Both the position numbers and the translations under genes were made by a program. A model generated the notes under the pieces. That model searched no databases and had not been told where the DNA came from. It saw nothing but the letters and a program-made list of their open reading frames with translations. From assembly GCA_038325105.1 (NCBI GenBank), contig JBBQIR010000006.1, positions 1 through 53,840 on the forward strand: a stretch of DNA of 53,840 nucleotides, given 5' to 3'. The DNA is from WSXY01 sp038325105. Its GTDB lineage: Bacteria > Actinomycetota > Coriobacteriia > Anaerosomatales > Anaerosomataceae. Below are positions 6,121 to 14,068 of the stretch, piece by piece (the first letter of the stretch is position 1; each line of letters starts with the position of its first letter).

Positions 6121-6687
6121 ATGGCGGTCGAGACTCCCGAATACGAGGTCCTCAGGCATGACGGCACGTTCGAATTGCGCCGCTACGCCGGATACCTAAC
6201 GGCGAACGTACACGTTTCTGAAGGTGACTACGGTCGGGCGATGAACGCGGGCTTCAACCCGCTGGCTGACTACATCTTCGGAAACAACCATGCCTCGGAT
6301 CGCATATCGATGACGGCGCCAGTGACGGCCGGCAGGGCCTGCTGCCAGAAGATCTCGATGACCGCGCCGGTGACAGCGCGACAATCCGAAGACGAGTACG
6401 TAGTCAGTTTCACAATGCCGTCTGGTTTCTCGCTGGACGACCTCCCGAAGCCAAACAACGCGGCGGTATCGATCGAGTCGGTAGGTGCCCATCTGGCTGC
6501 TGTTGCACGGTTCGGTGGCTACTTCTCCGGGAGTAAGGCAGCTCAGGCCCAAGCTGAGTTGCAGTCGTGGATCGGGGAACAGGGGCTGACGGTGGTCGGC
6601 GAACCGATCGTGGCCCAGTACGACGCTCCGTGGAAGCCGGGGTTCGCTCGGCGCAACGAAATCATGATCTTCGTCGAGCAGCTTTGA
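6121..6687 (+). CDS. SOUL family heme-binding protein
   Basis: The protein has 188 residues. It opens with TPEYEVLRHDGTFELRRYAG, the SOUL family start, and has the repeated motif ISMTAPVTA twice (about residues 62-70 and 79-87), a known family hallmark. It ends with the GEPIVAQYDAPWKPGFARRN block. SOUL proteins bind heme or porphyrins in some characterised members; their bacterial role is unclear. The SD GAGGAGG precedes the ATG at 6121. The gene lies before attC 8, whose type differs from the sites to its left. Confidence 0.9.
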   Translation: MAVETPEYEVLRHDGTFELRRYAGYLTANVHVSEGDYGRAMNAGFNPLADYIFGNNHASDRISMTAPVTAGRACCQKISMTAPVTARQSEDEYVVSFTMPSGFSLDDLPKPNNAAVSIESVGAHLAAVARFGGYFSGSKAAQAQAELQSWIGEQGLTVVGEPIVAQYDAPWKPGFARRNEIMIFVEQL

Positions 6688-6728
6688 AAGCGGCTCCGAT
6701 GGTTGCATCGCGCTGAGTTCGCAGCTCG

Positions 6729-6812
6729 GTCCAACAAGGGCACCGAGCGGACGGCGTCAGGTAGTATCAACACGAGCGCTATTGACCGCCGCTCATGCCC
6801 AGGATGTTGGAC
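6729..6812 (+). other. attC recombination site 8 (second subfamily)
   Basis: R'' GTCCAAC (6729-6735) and R' GTTGGAC (6806-6812) are exact reverse complements. Left GGGCACCGAGCGG pairs with right CCGCTCATGCCC except for one unpaired base. It shares loop features with attC 10. Confidence 0.9.
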
Positions 6813-6831
6813 AGAATCGGGGGAAGTACCG

Positions 6832-7293
6832 TTGGCTTCGTGTTCTGACCACATTGTTCGCCTCGTGGAGTGTGATTCGCCCGACTTCGCCGTCCTTGTC
6901 TCAACCCTAGATGCGGAACTCGAAGACCGCTATCCCGGGCTCAGCATGGACGGGCCACCTCCAACACGTGGCCTGCTCCTCGTTGTCGTCGCGTATAGCC
7001 ACGACGCTCCGGTCGGCTGCGGCGCGCTGTGCGAGCTCGAGCCCGGTGTTGGCGAGATCAAGCGGATGTTCGTTCTGCCGGAGGCTCGGCACCTCGGCGC
7101 TGCCCGCCGGATGCTTGAAGTGCTTGAGGCACGGGGGCTCGCGCTGGGCTACTCGGCTGTGCGGCTCGGATCCGGTGTTCGCCAGCCGGAAGCGCTGGCG
7201 CTCTACGAGTCATGCGGATACTGCCGCATACCGCTCTTCGGCGAATACGAGGGCGGTACGCTCTGCGTTTGCTACGAGAAAGCGCTGGAGTGA
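6832..7293 (+). CDS. GNAT family N-acetyltransferase
   Basis: The protein has 153 residues. The GNAT core is visible: GLLLVVVAYSHDAPVGCGAL (beta 2-3), EIKRMFVLPEARHLGAARRM (beta 4 and the acetyl-CoA pyrophosphate loop, R/Q-x-x-G-x-G/A region as RHLGAA), then AVRLGSGVRQPEALALYESC and GYCRIPLFGEY. The substrate is unknown. I chose the TTG at 6832, 20 bases after the attC R' box and preceded by GGGGGAAG; upstream in-frame starts would lie inside the attC. Acetyltransferases are frequent integron cargo. Confidence 0.82.
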   Translation: MASCSDHIVRLVECDSPDFAVLVSTLDAELEDRYPGLSMDGPPPTRGLLLVVVAYSHDAPVGCGALCELEPGVGEIKRMFVLPEARHLGAARRMLEVLEARGLALGYSAVRLGSGVRQPEALALYESCGYCRIPLFGEYEGGTLCVCYEKALE

Positions 7294-7302
7294 GCACGAT
7301 CT

Positions 7303-7388
7303 ACCCAACAAGCGCATCCAGCTGACGCGGCAAGCGCTAGACTTGCAGCACGGCATCGGCGCGGAGCTGACGCCCAAACACGGTAGCC
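7303..7388 (+). other. attC site 9 with mutated R' box
   Basis: ACCCAAC (7303-7309), then AAGCGCATCCAGCTGACGCG; right arm GCGCGGAGCTGACGCCCAA. The R' core reads GGTAGCC (7382-7388) instead of GTTAGCC. The second base is the conserved T at the cleavage region, so recombination at this site is probably impaired. Confidence 0.8.
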
Positions 7389-7402
7389 ATGCGGGGGGAA
7401 TC

Positions 7403-8014
7403 GTGGACAGGCTCGATTTCAAGCAGGAGTTGCGTCAGCTCTATCGCCCTACAGCCAAGACGGTTGCCGAGGTCGACGTTCCGACGATGAACTTCCTCAT
7501 GGTCGACGGCATGGGCGATCCCAACGCCTCGCAGTCCTACGCTGAGGCCGTCGAGGCCCTCTTCGCGCTGTCGTATGCGCTGAAGTTCGCGGTCAAGCGC
7601 GGTCTATCGGCCATCGACTACGCTGTGATGCCGCTCGAAGTCCTCTGGTGGGCAGATGACTTGTCGAGCTTCACCTCGGGGGACCGATCGCAGTGGCGGT
7701 GGACCATGATGATCATGCAGCCGCACTTCATCGCTCGAGACCTTGTCGAGGGGACCTCCGCGATTATTCGCGAGAAGAAGAAGCTCGCCGCCCTTCCACG
7801 AGTCCGATTCGAGGCGTTCGCAGAAGGGCGGGCCGCACAGATCATGCATCTTGGTCCGTTCTCAGACGAGGGACCGACCATTAGCAGAGTGCACGACTTC
7901 ATCGACGTCGTGGGTGGCGAGCGCTGCGGCAAGCATCACGAGATCTACCTGTCTGACATCCACAAGGCTGCTCCTGCGGCGTGGAAGACCGTCATCCGGC
8001 AGCCTCTCCGATGA
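7403..8014 (+). CDS. GyrI-like small-molecule-binding domain protein
   Basis: The protein has 203 residues. DFKQELRQLYRPTAKTVAEV and VPTMNFLMVDGMGDPNASQS, then YAEAVEALFALSYALKFAVK and DYAVMPLEVLWWADD are the hallmarks of the GyrI-like family related to Lin2189-type proteins. QIMHLGPFSDEGPTISRVHD is the second SHS2 repeat with the conserved Glu. These proteins bind small, often cationic, molecules. The GTG at 7403 follows GGGGGGAA and is 15 bases from the attC. It ends just before a truncated attC half-site. Confidence 0.85.
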   Translation: MDRLDFKQELRQLYRPTAKTVAEVDVPTMNFLMVDGMGDPNASQSYAEAVEALFALSYALKFAVKRGLSAIDYAVMPLEVLWWADDLSSFTSGDRSQWRWTMMIMQPHFIARDLVEGTSAIIREKKKLAALPRVRFEAFAEGRAAQIMHLGPFSDEGPTISRVHDFIDVVGGERCGKHHEIYLSDIHKAAPAAWKTVIRQPLR

Positions 8015-8015
8015 T

Positions 8016-8031
8016 GGCGAACAAGCGCATC
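8016..8031 (+). other. Truncated attC left half
   Basis: GGCGAAC followed by AAGCGCATC matches the left end of the common attC type, two bases after the preceding stop. No right half exists; the sequence continues into an oxidoreductase gene fragment, which implies a deletion. Confidence 0.55.
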
Positions 8032-8061
8032 AACCCGTCTCGCAAACGGTTATCGTACTAA

Positions 8062-8334
8062 GACAGGCGCATCGGAATCCACATTCCGAGCAGCGGTCAC
8101 GCCGGGATGGGCTGGGTCATAGCCGCTTCACTGGCTGGGGTGTTCGTGCGCCAGCAAGGGGCTCCTTTCGTTGCGGCCACGACCAGCGAGAGCCTGCTAG
8201 CGCTCAAGGACCTCATCGAGGCCGGCAAGGTCGCGCCTGTCATCGACCAGACGTTCCCGCTCGGCGAAACCGCCGCCGCGTTCGCCTATCTGGACGAAGG
8301 GCACGCACGTGGCAAGGTCGTCATCGTCATCTGA
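8062..8334 (+). pseudogene. Zinc-type alcohol dehydrogenase/quinone oxidoreductase, C-terminal fragment
   Basis: The open frame encodes GWVIAASLAGVFVRQQGAPF, then LLALKDLIEAGKVAPVIDQT and FPLGETAAAFAYLDEGHARG KVVIVI before TGA. This is the C-terminal about 75 residues of medium-chain dehydrogenase/reductases; the catalytic and nucleotide-binding parts are missing. The fragment lies between the truncated attC at 8016 and the intact attC at 8359. It is thus a cassette whose 5' part and leading attC half were lost together. Confidence 0.8.
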
Positions 8335-8358
8335 GATTGGATGAGCGACCCGGGCGCC

Positions 8359-8442
8359 GTCCAACAAGGGTATCGGGCGGGCGGCGCCAGGTGGTATCGA
8401 CCTGCGCGGTATTGACCGCCGCTCATACCCAAGACGTTGGAC
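8359..8442 (+). other. attC recombination site 10 (second subfamily)
   Basis: GTCCAAC (8359-8365) and GTTGGAC (8436-8442). Arms GGGTATCGGGCGG and CCGCCGCTCATACCC pair imperfectly, and GGTATTGACCGCCGCTCAT is nearly shared with attC 8. It is the last recognisable attC of the array. Confidence 0.9.
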
Positions 8443-8530
8443 AGATGCAGAGTCGTCCGCCAGACATGCGCTCCGCGGGTTTCGGGTATCTCCTTGTTCG
8501 ACGGCTTCAGCGAATGGAAGGAGTGAGCAG

Positions 8531-8950
8531 ATGCCGAACTTCGTCGTGAAGGGCTCGGGTACGCGCGAGGATCCGTGGGTACTCAAGACGCCGCCCGGCA
8601 CGTCCGAGTACATGATGTATCGCGATGAGTCAGCGGACCCGACTGCCCTTGTCTGCATCGTCGGCAAGACAACGCTCGGGTATCAGCTACGAGCGATTGA
8701 GGACCTGCATGCGTGGCTCAAGGAGAGCGGTGACTGGGTCGCGCTTGGCGCTGCAGACGAGCAGAAGCCGGCCGCGCCGGGAACCGTCGAAGCCTGGGGC
8801 CGCTCGGCAGACAACCCAGTGGGTGGTTGGTACGGATTGAAGAAGGGACTGCGCGGGCGTTTTGGAATGTACCTCCCGCCACTGCTCGAGGCGCTCGGTC
8901 TCGCGGAACTCGAACACAATCCTCGCAATAACCGGATGCGCGCGTTGTAG
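8531..8950 (+). CDS. Conserved hypothetical protein, last cassette or array border
   Basis: The protein has 139 residues and has the look of a well conserved small family: EDPWVLKTPPGTSEYMMYRD, LVCIVGKTTLGYQLRAIEDL and NPVGGWYGLKKGLRGRFGMY. There are no membrane segments, signal peptide or metal motifs. I do not know a function. The SD GAAGGAGTG precedes the ATG. It follows attC 10 directly but has no attC behind it, so it is either the final cassette whose attC was lost or a chromosomal gene at the border. Confidence 0.75.
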   Translation: MPNFVVKGSGTREDPWVLKTPPGTSEYMMYRDESADPTALVCIVGKTTLGYQLRAIEDLHAWLKESGDWVALGAADEQKPAAPGTVEAWGRSADNPVGGWYGLKKGLRGRFGMYLPPLLEALGLAELEHNPRNNRMRAL

Positions 8951-8962
8951 TCGGCCTCACCG

Positions 8963-11695
8963 CTAGGTGGGGAGGGCTCGCGTGCGGTCGATAACGGTCA
9001 TGATCGATGAGGCGACGAGCCCGGTCATACCCACAGCCATCGCGATGCCCCACTCCTGAAGACCCAGCGGGTCGGTGCCCAGGATCGTCTCGGCGGTGGG
9101 GCTTGAAACCGCGAGCCACTGCAACGCGATGCCCGCAATCAGGCCGACGACGAGGCTGGGGTTAGAGAACGGCGGCAGCTTCCAGATCGGCACGTTCCAC
9201 GAGCGGCTGCCGATGGCCTGCGCCCACTCGAAGGCGACCAGTGTGGTAAACGCCATCGTCTGTGCATGGATGACGGTCGAGGTCTCATAGAAGTAGCCAA
9301 AGACGAGCAGCATGCCCGCGGCCTTAAGCACCGCGCCCACCGCGATCCGCCGTGCAGCGCGGCGGTTGATGATGCCTTCGGCAGGTGAGCGCGGTGCCCA
9401 CGACAAGACGTCGTCGTTCTTGGGTTCGATACCGAGCGGGATCGTGAGCGTCGAGGCCACCACGAGGTTCGCCCACAACACCATGACCGGCGTGATGGGC
9501 AAAGGCCATCCGATAACGAGGCTGCCGGCGATCGCGGTGACCTGTCCCAGCGCGACCATGACCAGGAATACCACGACGCGCTGAAGGTTGCCGTAGATCA
9601 CGCGACCTTCTTCGACCGCGTGCACTATGGTGGCGAAGTCGTCGTCGGCGAGCACCATGTCGGCGGCTTCCTTGGACACCTCGGTGCCGGTGATGCCCAT
9701 CGCGACACCAATGTCGGCGCGCTTCAGGGCCGGCGCGTCGTTGACTCCGTCGCCCGTCATCGACACGACCTCGCCCAGCATCTGCAGGGTCTCGACGATG
9801 CGCATCTTGTGGCGCGGTTCGACCCGCGAGAACACCGCGATGTCGCGCACACGAGCGGCCAGCTCCGCGTCGTCGAGCGCGTCGAGTTCGACACCCGTGA
9901 CCACCGCATCGGGGCCGGCATCCTCCGCGAGAATCCCCACGCGCCGAGCGATCGCTGCGCCGGTGGCGGCGTGGTCGCCCGTGATCATCTTCACCGAGAT
10001 ACCCGCGCGCTGTGCGGCCGCAACCGCCTGGGCCGCCTCCGCGCGCGGCGGATCCATGAGGCCCCACAGTCCCACGAATATGCAGCCGTGCTCCGCGTCG
10101 TCGCGGTCGGCCTTGCGGGCCTCGGCGGGCATGGACTTGTACGCAGCGGCGACCACACGCAGGGCGTCGGCGGCGAAGACGTCTTGCTGTGCGCCGACGC
10201 GGGCGCGCAACTCCTCGGTGAGTTCGACCACCTGGTCGCCCATGATGATGCGGTCACAGTAGCCGAGGATGCGCTCAGGAGCGCCCTTCACGTGAAGACG
10301 CATCCCGTGCGAGGTCTCGTCGAGCGTCGCCATATACTTGGATGCGCTCGCGAAGGGAATCTCGTCGACGCGGCCGCCGTCGCAACGGGCGTTCACGCGA
10401 CGATGGCCAGCCTTCTCGGCTGCCGCGAGCAGCGCTCCGTCGGTCGCGCTGCCCTCGACTGTCCATCGGTCCTCGGCGTCTTGCTCAAGCATCGAGTTGT
10501 TCGCCGTGCACGCGATCTCACTCAGCAGTTCGACCGGGCCGTCGTCGCCACGCTCGGGCGTGAGCGCAGTCCCGTCGGTGCGCAGCACCTCACCTTGTGG
10601 CGAGAAACCGTCCCCCGTCACCGAGAAGATCTCGCCGCCAGCCCACATGCGGGTGACTGTCATCTCGTTGCGCGTCAGCGTGCCGGTTTTGTCGGTGCAC
10701 ACGACGGTGCAGCCGCCCAGCGTCTCGACGGCCGCGAGTCTGCGCACCACAGCGTGGCGCTTCGCCATGCGCTGGACGCCCAACGCGAGCGACACGCTGA
10801 CCGCCGTGGGCAGGCCCTCGGGAATCGCGCTGACGGCAGCGGCCACGGCGAACAACAGCATGTTGACAACGGGCTCGCCGCGGAACACACCCAGCCCGAA
10901 GATGACGGCGGCTGCGACCACGGACAGGATGCCAAGTCGCGTGGAGAGGACGGCGAGGCGCGACTGCAGGGGTGTCTCGGTGCGCTGGGTGGAGCGCACG
11001 TCGCCGGCGATTTCGCCCACGATCGTGTTCATGCCGGTGGCGACGACCACAGCGGTCGCCCGGCCGGCAACGATGGGGGTCGATGAGAACACCATCGAGG
11101 TGCGGTCAGCGAGCGTGGTGTCGGGGCCGACGGCGTCGGGCCCCTTATCGACCGCCTCGGATTCACCGGTGAGCGCCGACTCGTCGACACGCAGGTCGCT
11201 TTCGGTGACGAGTCGCGCATCGGCGGCCACGCGATCGCCCGTCTCCAGGATCAGCACATCGCCGGGCACGATGGTGCCCGCTTCGACCACATGGACCTCG
11301 CCGTCGCGTAAAACGCGGCCACGTGGGCTCGACAGTCTGCGCAGCGCGTCGAGCGCGGCCTCGGCACGGTACTCCTGGAACACGCCGATGATGACGTTCG
11401 CGATCACGATGATGAGGATGACCGCGGCGTCAAAGACCTTATCCGCGAGCAGCGAGACCAGACCGGCGCCACCTAGCAGATAGACCATGGGATTGGCGAC
11501 CTGCTCGAAGATGAGCTGCGGGATCGTAGCGCCAGTCTCGAGCGCGAGCTCGTTGCGGCCGCTGGTCTCGAGCCGCGTCGCGGCTGCGGCTGCGGTCAGT
11601 CCGTCGGCGCTCGACCCCAGTCGCTCAAGCGCTTCCTGGGGCGAGAGGGCATGCCAGGTGACGGGCTGCGTTGAGGTTGCGGGGGCTGTCGGCAC
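8963..11695 (-). CDS. Cation-transporting P-type ATPase (P2 type)
   Basis: The protein has 910 residues, full length for the family. It begins with a cation-ATPase N-terminal domain (WHALSPQEALERLG), then two helices, the actuator domain with LTGES, and helix 4 with IPEGLP, the ion-binding motif typical of P2-type pumps. Next come the phosphorylation loop DKTGTLT, the nucleotide-binding domain with KGAPERIL, and the hinge TGDGVNDAPAL. The C-terminus adds six more helices. It is probably a Ca2+ or other cation exporter of the PacL/SERCA-like group; substrate is inferred. The GTG at 11695 follows GAAAGGA. It lies just outside the cassette array, convergent with it. Confidence 0.93.
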   Translation of the reverse strand: MPTAPATSTQPVTWHALSPQEALERLGSSADGLTAAAAATRLETSGRNELALETGATIPQLIFEQVANPMVYLLGGAGLVSLLADKVFDAAVILIIVIANVIIGVFQEYRAEAALDALRRLSSPRGRVLRDGEVHVVEAGTIVPGDVLILETGDRVAADARLVTESDLRVDESALTGESEAVDKGPDAVGPDTTLADRTSMVFSSTPIVAGRATAVVVATGMNTIVGEIAGDVRSTQRTETPLQSRLAVLSTRLGILSVVAAAVIFGLGVFRGEPVVNMLLFAVAAAVSAIPEGLPTAVSVSLALGVQRMAKRHAVVRRLAAVETLGGCTVVCTDKTGTLTRNEMTVTRMWAGGEIFSVTGDGFSPQGEVLRTDGTALTPERGDDGPVELLSEIACTANNSMLEQDAEDRWTVEGSATDGALLAAAEKAGHRRVNARCDGGRVDEIPFASASKYMATLDETSHGMRLHVKGAPERILGYCDRIIMGDQVVELTEELRARVGAQQDVFAADALRVVAAAYKSMPAEARKADRDDAEHGCIFVGLWGLMDPPRAEAAQAVAAAQRAGISVKMITGDHAATGAAIARRVGILAEDAGPDAVVTGVELDALDDAELAARVRDIAVFSRVEPRHKMRIVETLQMLGEVVSMTGDGVNDAPALKRADIGVAMGITGTEVSKEAADMVLADDDFATIVHAVEEGRVIYGNLQRVVVFLVMVALGQVTAIAGSLVIGWPLPITPVMVLWANLVVASTLTIPLGIEPKNDDVLSWAPRSPAEGIINRRAARRIAVGAVLKAAGMLLVFGYFYETSTVIHAQTMAFTTLVAFEWAQAIGSRSWNVPIWKLPPFSNPSLVVGLIAGIALQWLAVSSPTAETILGTDPLGLQEWGIAMAVGMTGLVASSIMTVIDRTRALPT

Positions 11696-11799
11696 AAGCG
11701 GTCCTTTCGCAGATTCACAGGCGCGAATGTGGCTCGATTATGATACCTAACCCCGAGAACCAGGTGCATGTTCAGCTGAACCGTCGCAGACGCCGCCGG

Positions 11800-12171
11800 T
11801 CACGTAACATTCGAGGGCGGGGCGAGCAGTGGCCTCACTTCGACACCGCCGTCGCGGGTGGCGGGGTGGAGTTTGGCGATTCGCACCGCAACGTCCAGGT
11901 TGGGGGCCGAAACCACATAGAAGGCGGCGGTGACCAGGTCCGACTCGACCAGCGGGCCAGGGTGCACGCTGCCACCGCGGATTGACGTGGCCGTCGTGCT
12001 GGGCTCGAAAGCGAATCCCCGCTGCGCCGGGAAGTAGGAGCCGCCCAGGACCTTGCCGCCCAACTCCTTGGCCAGGGCCGGGTACTGGTTGAGCAGTTCC
12101 AGGTACTCGGGAGTCAGTGCCATAGGGTCGGCGGGTGCAGGTGAGTAGACGAGGATTCCGTACTGAGGCAT
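11800..12171 (-). CDS. YCII-related (DGPF) domain protein
   Basis: The protein has 123 residues. It starts MPQYGILVYSPAPADPMALT and has the pattern LTPEYLELLNQYPALAKELG, then FVVSAPNLDVAVRIAKLHP-like spacing (AAFYVVSAPNLDVAVRIAKL) and GGVEVRPL at the end, as in DGPFAETKE/YCII-related proteins. Actinobacterial versions are often coupled to sigma factors, but none is present here. The ATG follows GGAGCAC. Function is unknown; an enzymatic ferredoxin-like dimer fold is known for the family. Confidence 0.85.
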   Translation of the reverse strand: MPQYGILVYSPAPADPMALTPEYLELLNQYPALAKELGGKVLGGSYFPAQRGFAFEPSTTATSIRGGSVHPGPLVESDLVTAAFYVVSAPNLDVAVRIAKLHPATRDGGVEVRPLLAPPSNVT

Positions 12172-12272
12172 CGGGTGCTCCTTTGGTTGGTGTCCACTCT
12201 CTTCTACCCACCGCCGAGGTCACCTATGCGCAGGGGCTAATCGGCCTGCGGCCCAGACGTATCGTTTGTTGA

Positions 12273-12677
12273 GCGGACGGCCGCTTCGACTGGGCTGAGC
12301 CTGACGCGGCGGTGCATACCTACATTAATGACCTCGATCGGTCCGTCGGCACGTACCTCTACGGTCGTCGGACGTACGAAGTGACGGGCGCATGGGAGAC
12401 GCTCGGCCTCGATCTGGCGCAGCCGCCGTATCCTGAAGTGGTCCGTCAGATGAAGGCGGGCCTGGAGCGCGACATCAGCATCGGTGGCCCCACGCTGGCT
12501 GCACGTGCGATCGAGGCCGGACTCGTTGACGAGTAGCAGGTATTCGTTGCGCCCGTGGCTGTCGGCGGGGGGCTGCGGTTCCTTCCCGGCGGTGCCTCCC
12601 TCGACCTCGAACTGCTCGACGAGCGACGCTTCGCCAGCGGAATCGTTTACCTTCGTTACGGCGCGATCTCAGGCTGA
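12273..12677 (+). pseudogene. Dihydrofolate-reductase-like (RibD C-terminal family) pseudogene
   Basis: An open frame starting right after an in-frame TGA (12270-12272) reads GRFDWAEPDAAVHTYINDLD, then RSVGTYLYGRRTYEVTGAWE, DISIGGPTLAARAIEAGLVD and E-stop-QVFVAPVAVGGGLRFLP. The family normally has Tyr where the internal TAG at 12534-12536 stands, so one base change made the nonsense codon. The N-terminal beta strand and Ser-x-Asp-Gly motif are missing too. Both defects show the gene is dead. Confidence 0.8.
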
Positions 12678-12693
12678 CCGATGACGCCGGAAC

Positions 12694-12714
12694 CGGAATC
12701 CCGGCAGGATTCCG
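12694..12714. terminator. Small perfect hairpin after the DHFR-like pseudogene
   Basis: CGGAATCC and GGATTCCG are perfect 8-base arms with a 5-base loop. There is no T-run, so it is only a weak terminator candidate. Confidence 0.3.
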
Positions 12715-12777
12715 CTGGTGCGTCAGTCTGGTTTACACTCTTGAGTCACTGAACGCTTGGCGCAGTCGGGGGTTCGC

Positions 12778-12864
12778 ATGATCGTTCGTCCAGAAACCAA
12801 CACGGACTCTGATGGTATCCGCGAGGTCAGTTGCTGGCGCGGTGGCCTATCACCCGGCGTTTGA
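12778..12864 (+). pseudogene. GNAT acetyltransferase N-terminal scrap
   Basis: ATG-initiated MIVRPETNTDSDGIREV matches the typical beginning of GNAT acetyltransferases, but the frame turns into unrelated residues and stops after 28 codons. The remainder of the gene is absent and the next gene begins 20 bases later. A deletion remnant is likely. Confidence 0.4.
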
Positions 12865-12883
12865 TGGTGGTGAGTAGCGCACG

Positions 12884-13720
12884 ATGCACAACGAATACGA
12901 GCTGTTGGACAGCGGCGAAGGGCAGAAGCTCGAACGCTTTAGCGGAGTGATCCTGTCGCGCCCGTGTGCTCAGGCATCCTGGGAGAAGCAGAAGCCCGAG
13001 ATCTGGGCGAGTGCGATTGCCTCTTTCGACCGGGAGTGCGGATGGCAGGCGCATGGCACCGCCGAAGTGCCCTCAAGCTGGATCGTCACAATCAACGACA
13101 TAACCATGAGACTCGAGCCCACACCCGCCGGTCATCTCGGCGTGTTTCCGGAAACCCGGTTCCTGTGGGACTGGATCACCGGTGAACTGAAATCGTTCAC
13201 CGCCGAGAGCGCGAACGTTCTCAACCTTTTCGCGTATTCGGGCGGGGCGACGCTCGCTGCTGCGCGTGCCGGCTGCTCGGTGTGCCATGTGGACTCCTCT
13301 CGGTCGATGGTCAGACGTGCACGAGAGAACGCGGGGCTGAACCAGTTGGAGACAGCACCGATCCGGTGGATCGTTGAGGATGTCGGCACATTCCTTGATC
13401 GCGAGATTCGCCGTGGACGCGCATACGACGGGATCATGCTCGACCCGCCTTCGTTCGGACACGGCGTCAAGGGTGAACAGTACAGAATCGACAGAGACCT
13501 CACCGCAACGCTGACGCAATGCCGCGCGCTGCTGACGGAGGCACCTGCGTTCGTTCTCCTCACGTCGCACACTCAAGGCGTGACGACTGAGATCCTTGAG
13601 CGCCTGATGGGGCAGGTGCTAGGCTCCGGTGATGTCGTGTCCGGTGGCATGGAGTTGACCGGCGCAAGCGATGTACGGCCGGTGAATGCGGGGATATGGA
13701 CGCGCTGGAACCGTTCGTAG
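12884..13720 (+). CDS. Class I SAM-dependent methyltransferase, RlmI/RlmK-like
   Basis: The protein has 278 residues. It has the layout of the rRNA large-subunit methyltransferase group (COG1092-like): a short N-terminal region, FPETRFLWDWI, motif I as VLNLFAYSGGATLAAARAG, acidic motif II as CHVDSSRSMVRRARENAGLN, and motif IV LDPPSFGHG. The PPSFG motif is typical of methyltransferases acting on rRNA bases. It lacks the PUA domain found in RlmI, so the exact target is uncertain. The start ATG at 12884 lacks a strong SD; GGTGGTGAG is just upstream. Confidence 0.88.
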   Translation: MHNEYELLDSGEGQKLERFSGVILSRPCAQASWEKQKPEIWASAIASFDRECGWQAHGTAEVPSSWIVTINDITMRLEPTPAGHLGVFPETRFLWDWITGELKSFTAESANVLNLFAYSGGATLAAARAGCSVCHVDSSRSMVRRARENAGLNQLETAPIRWIVEDVGTFLDREIRRGRAYDGIMLDPPSFGHGVKGEQYRIDRDLTATLTQCRALLTEAPAFVLLTSHTQGVTTEILERLMGQVLGSGDVVSGGMELTGASDVRPVNAGIWTRWNRS

Positions 13721-14022
13721 GGGCGTCGTTACGCAGATGCACAGAGCCCGAATCGGGGTACGTTCTGCGGGGAATCGGGTGGTTCATGCTCGCCATGGGG
13801 GCGGCAATTGTCATCGGATTCTGCGTAATGGCAACTCTCAAGGTTCTTGTGGGTGTCTGGATCAAGCGGCGAAAGCACCGCACGGCAGTGCTCGTGATCT
13901 CGGGGCTCTCGTGCCTCAGCATCCCGTTCGGGACGGTCGTCGGTGTGTTCAGCTTCCTTGTGCTCTTCAGGCCGTCTGTGTCTGCGCTGTTTGATGCACC
14001 GAAGGAAATCCCTGAGGGATGA
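13696..14022 (+). CDS. Small two-helix membrane protein
   Basis: It has 108 residues if it starts at the ATG 13696, which overlaps the methyltransferase end by 25 bases. The helices are IGWFMLAMGAAIVIGFCVMA and CLSIPFGTVVGVFSFLVLF. The ending FRPSVSALFDAPKE is typical of small DUF-like membrane proteins whose last helix is followed by a conserved RP-V-ALF motif. The N-terminal 20 residues may be spurious, and a later start such as ATG 13786 is possible. Function is unknown. Confidence 0.6.
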   Translation: MDALEPFVGASLRRCTEPESGYVLRGIGWFMLAMGAAIVIGFCVMATLKVLVGVWIKRRKHRTAVLVISGLSCLSIPFGTVVGVFSFLVLFRPSVSALFDAPKEIPEG

Positions 14023-14068
14023 AGTCATCGCGAATCCAGCGAGTCGCCCGTTCGTTGAGCCGCAGCCT

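Larger units (their letters stand above)
1..8530 (+). mobile_element. Integron gene-cassette array (partial, no integrase in window)
   Basis: A run of short unrelated genes is separated by related imperfect palindromes of 82-108 bases that begin with an RYYYAAC-like box and end with a GTTRRRY-like box. In the common type the left arm reads GCGCATC-C-AGCTG and the right arm CAGCTGATGCGC, so the arms pair except for one extra C. This matches the extrahelical base known from folded integron attC sites. Most cassette genes are on the plus strand with the attC just 3' of the stop codon. Toxin-antitoxin modules are typical stabilising cargo of large chromosomal arrays. No tyrosine recombinase or attI is visible, so both would be expected to the left. 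Array identity is strongly supported; activity is unknown. Confidence 0.88.

Noticed and set aside
9620..11086. Long open frames on the plus strand (up to 488 codons) across the P-type ATPase gene
   Set aside because: They are antisense shadows caused by high GC and codon bias; they have no SD and no family match, while the minus frame has all P-type motifs.
12273..12677. Internal stop in the DHFR-like gene as a possible recoded codon
   Set aside because: The stop is TAG, not TGA, no hairpin follows, and the N-terminus is also missing, so it is a pseudogene.
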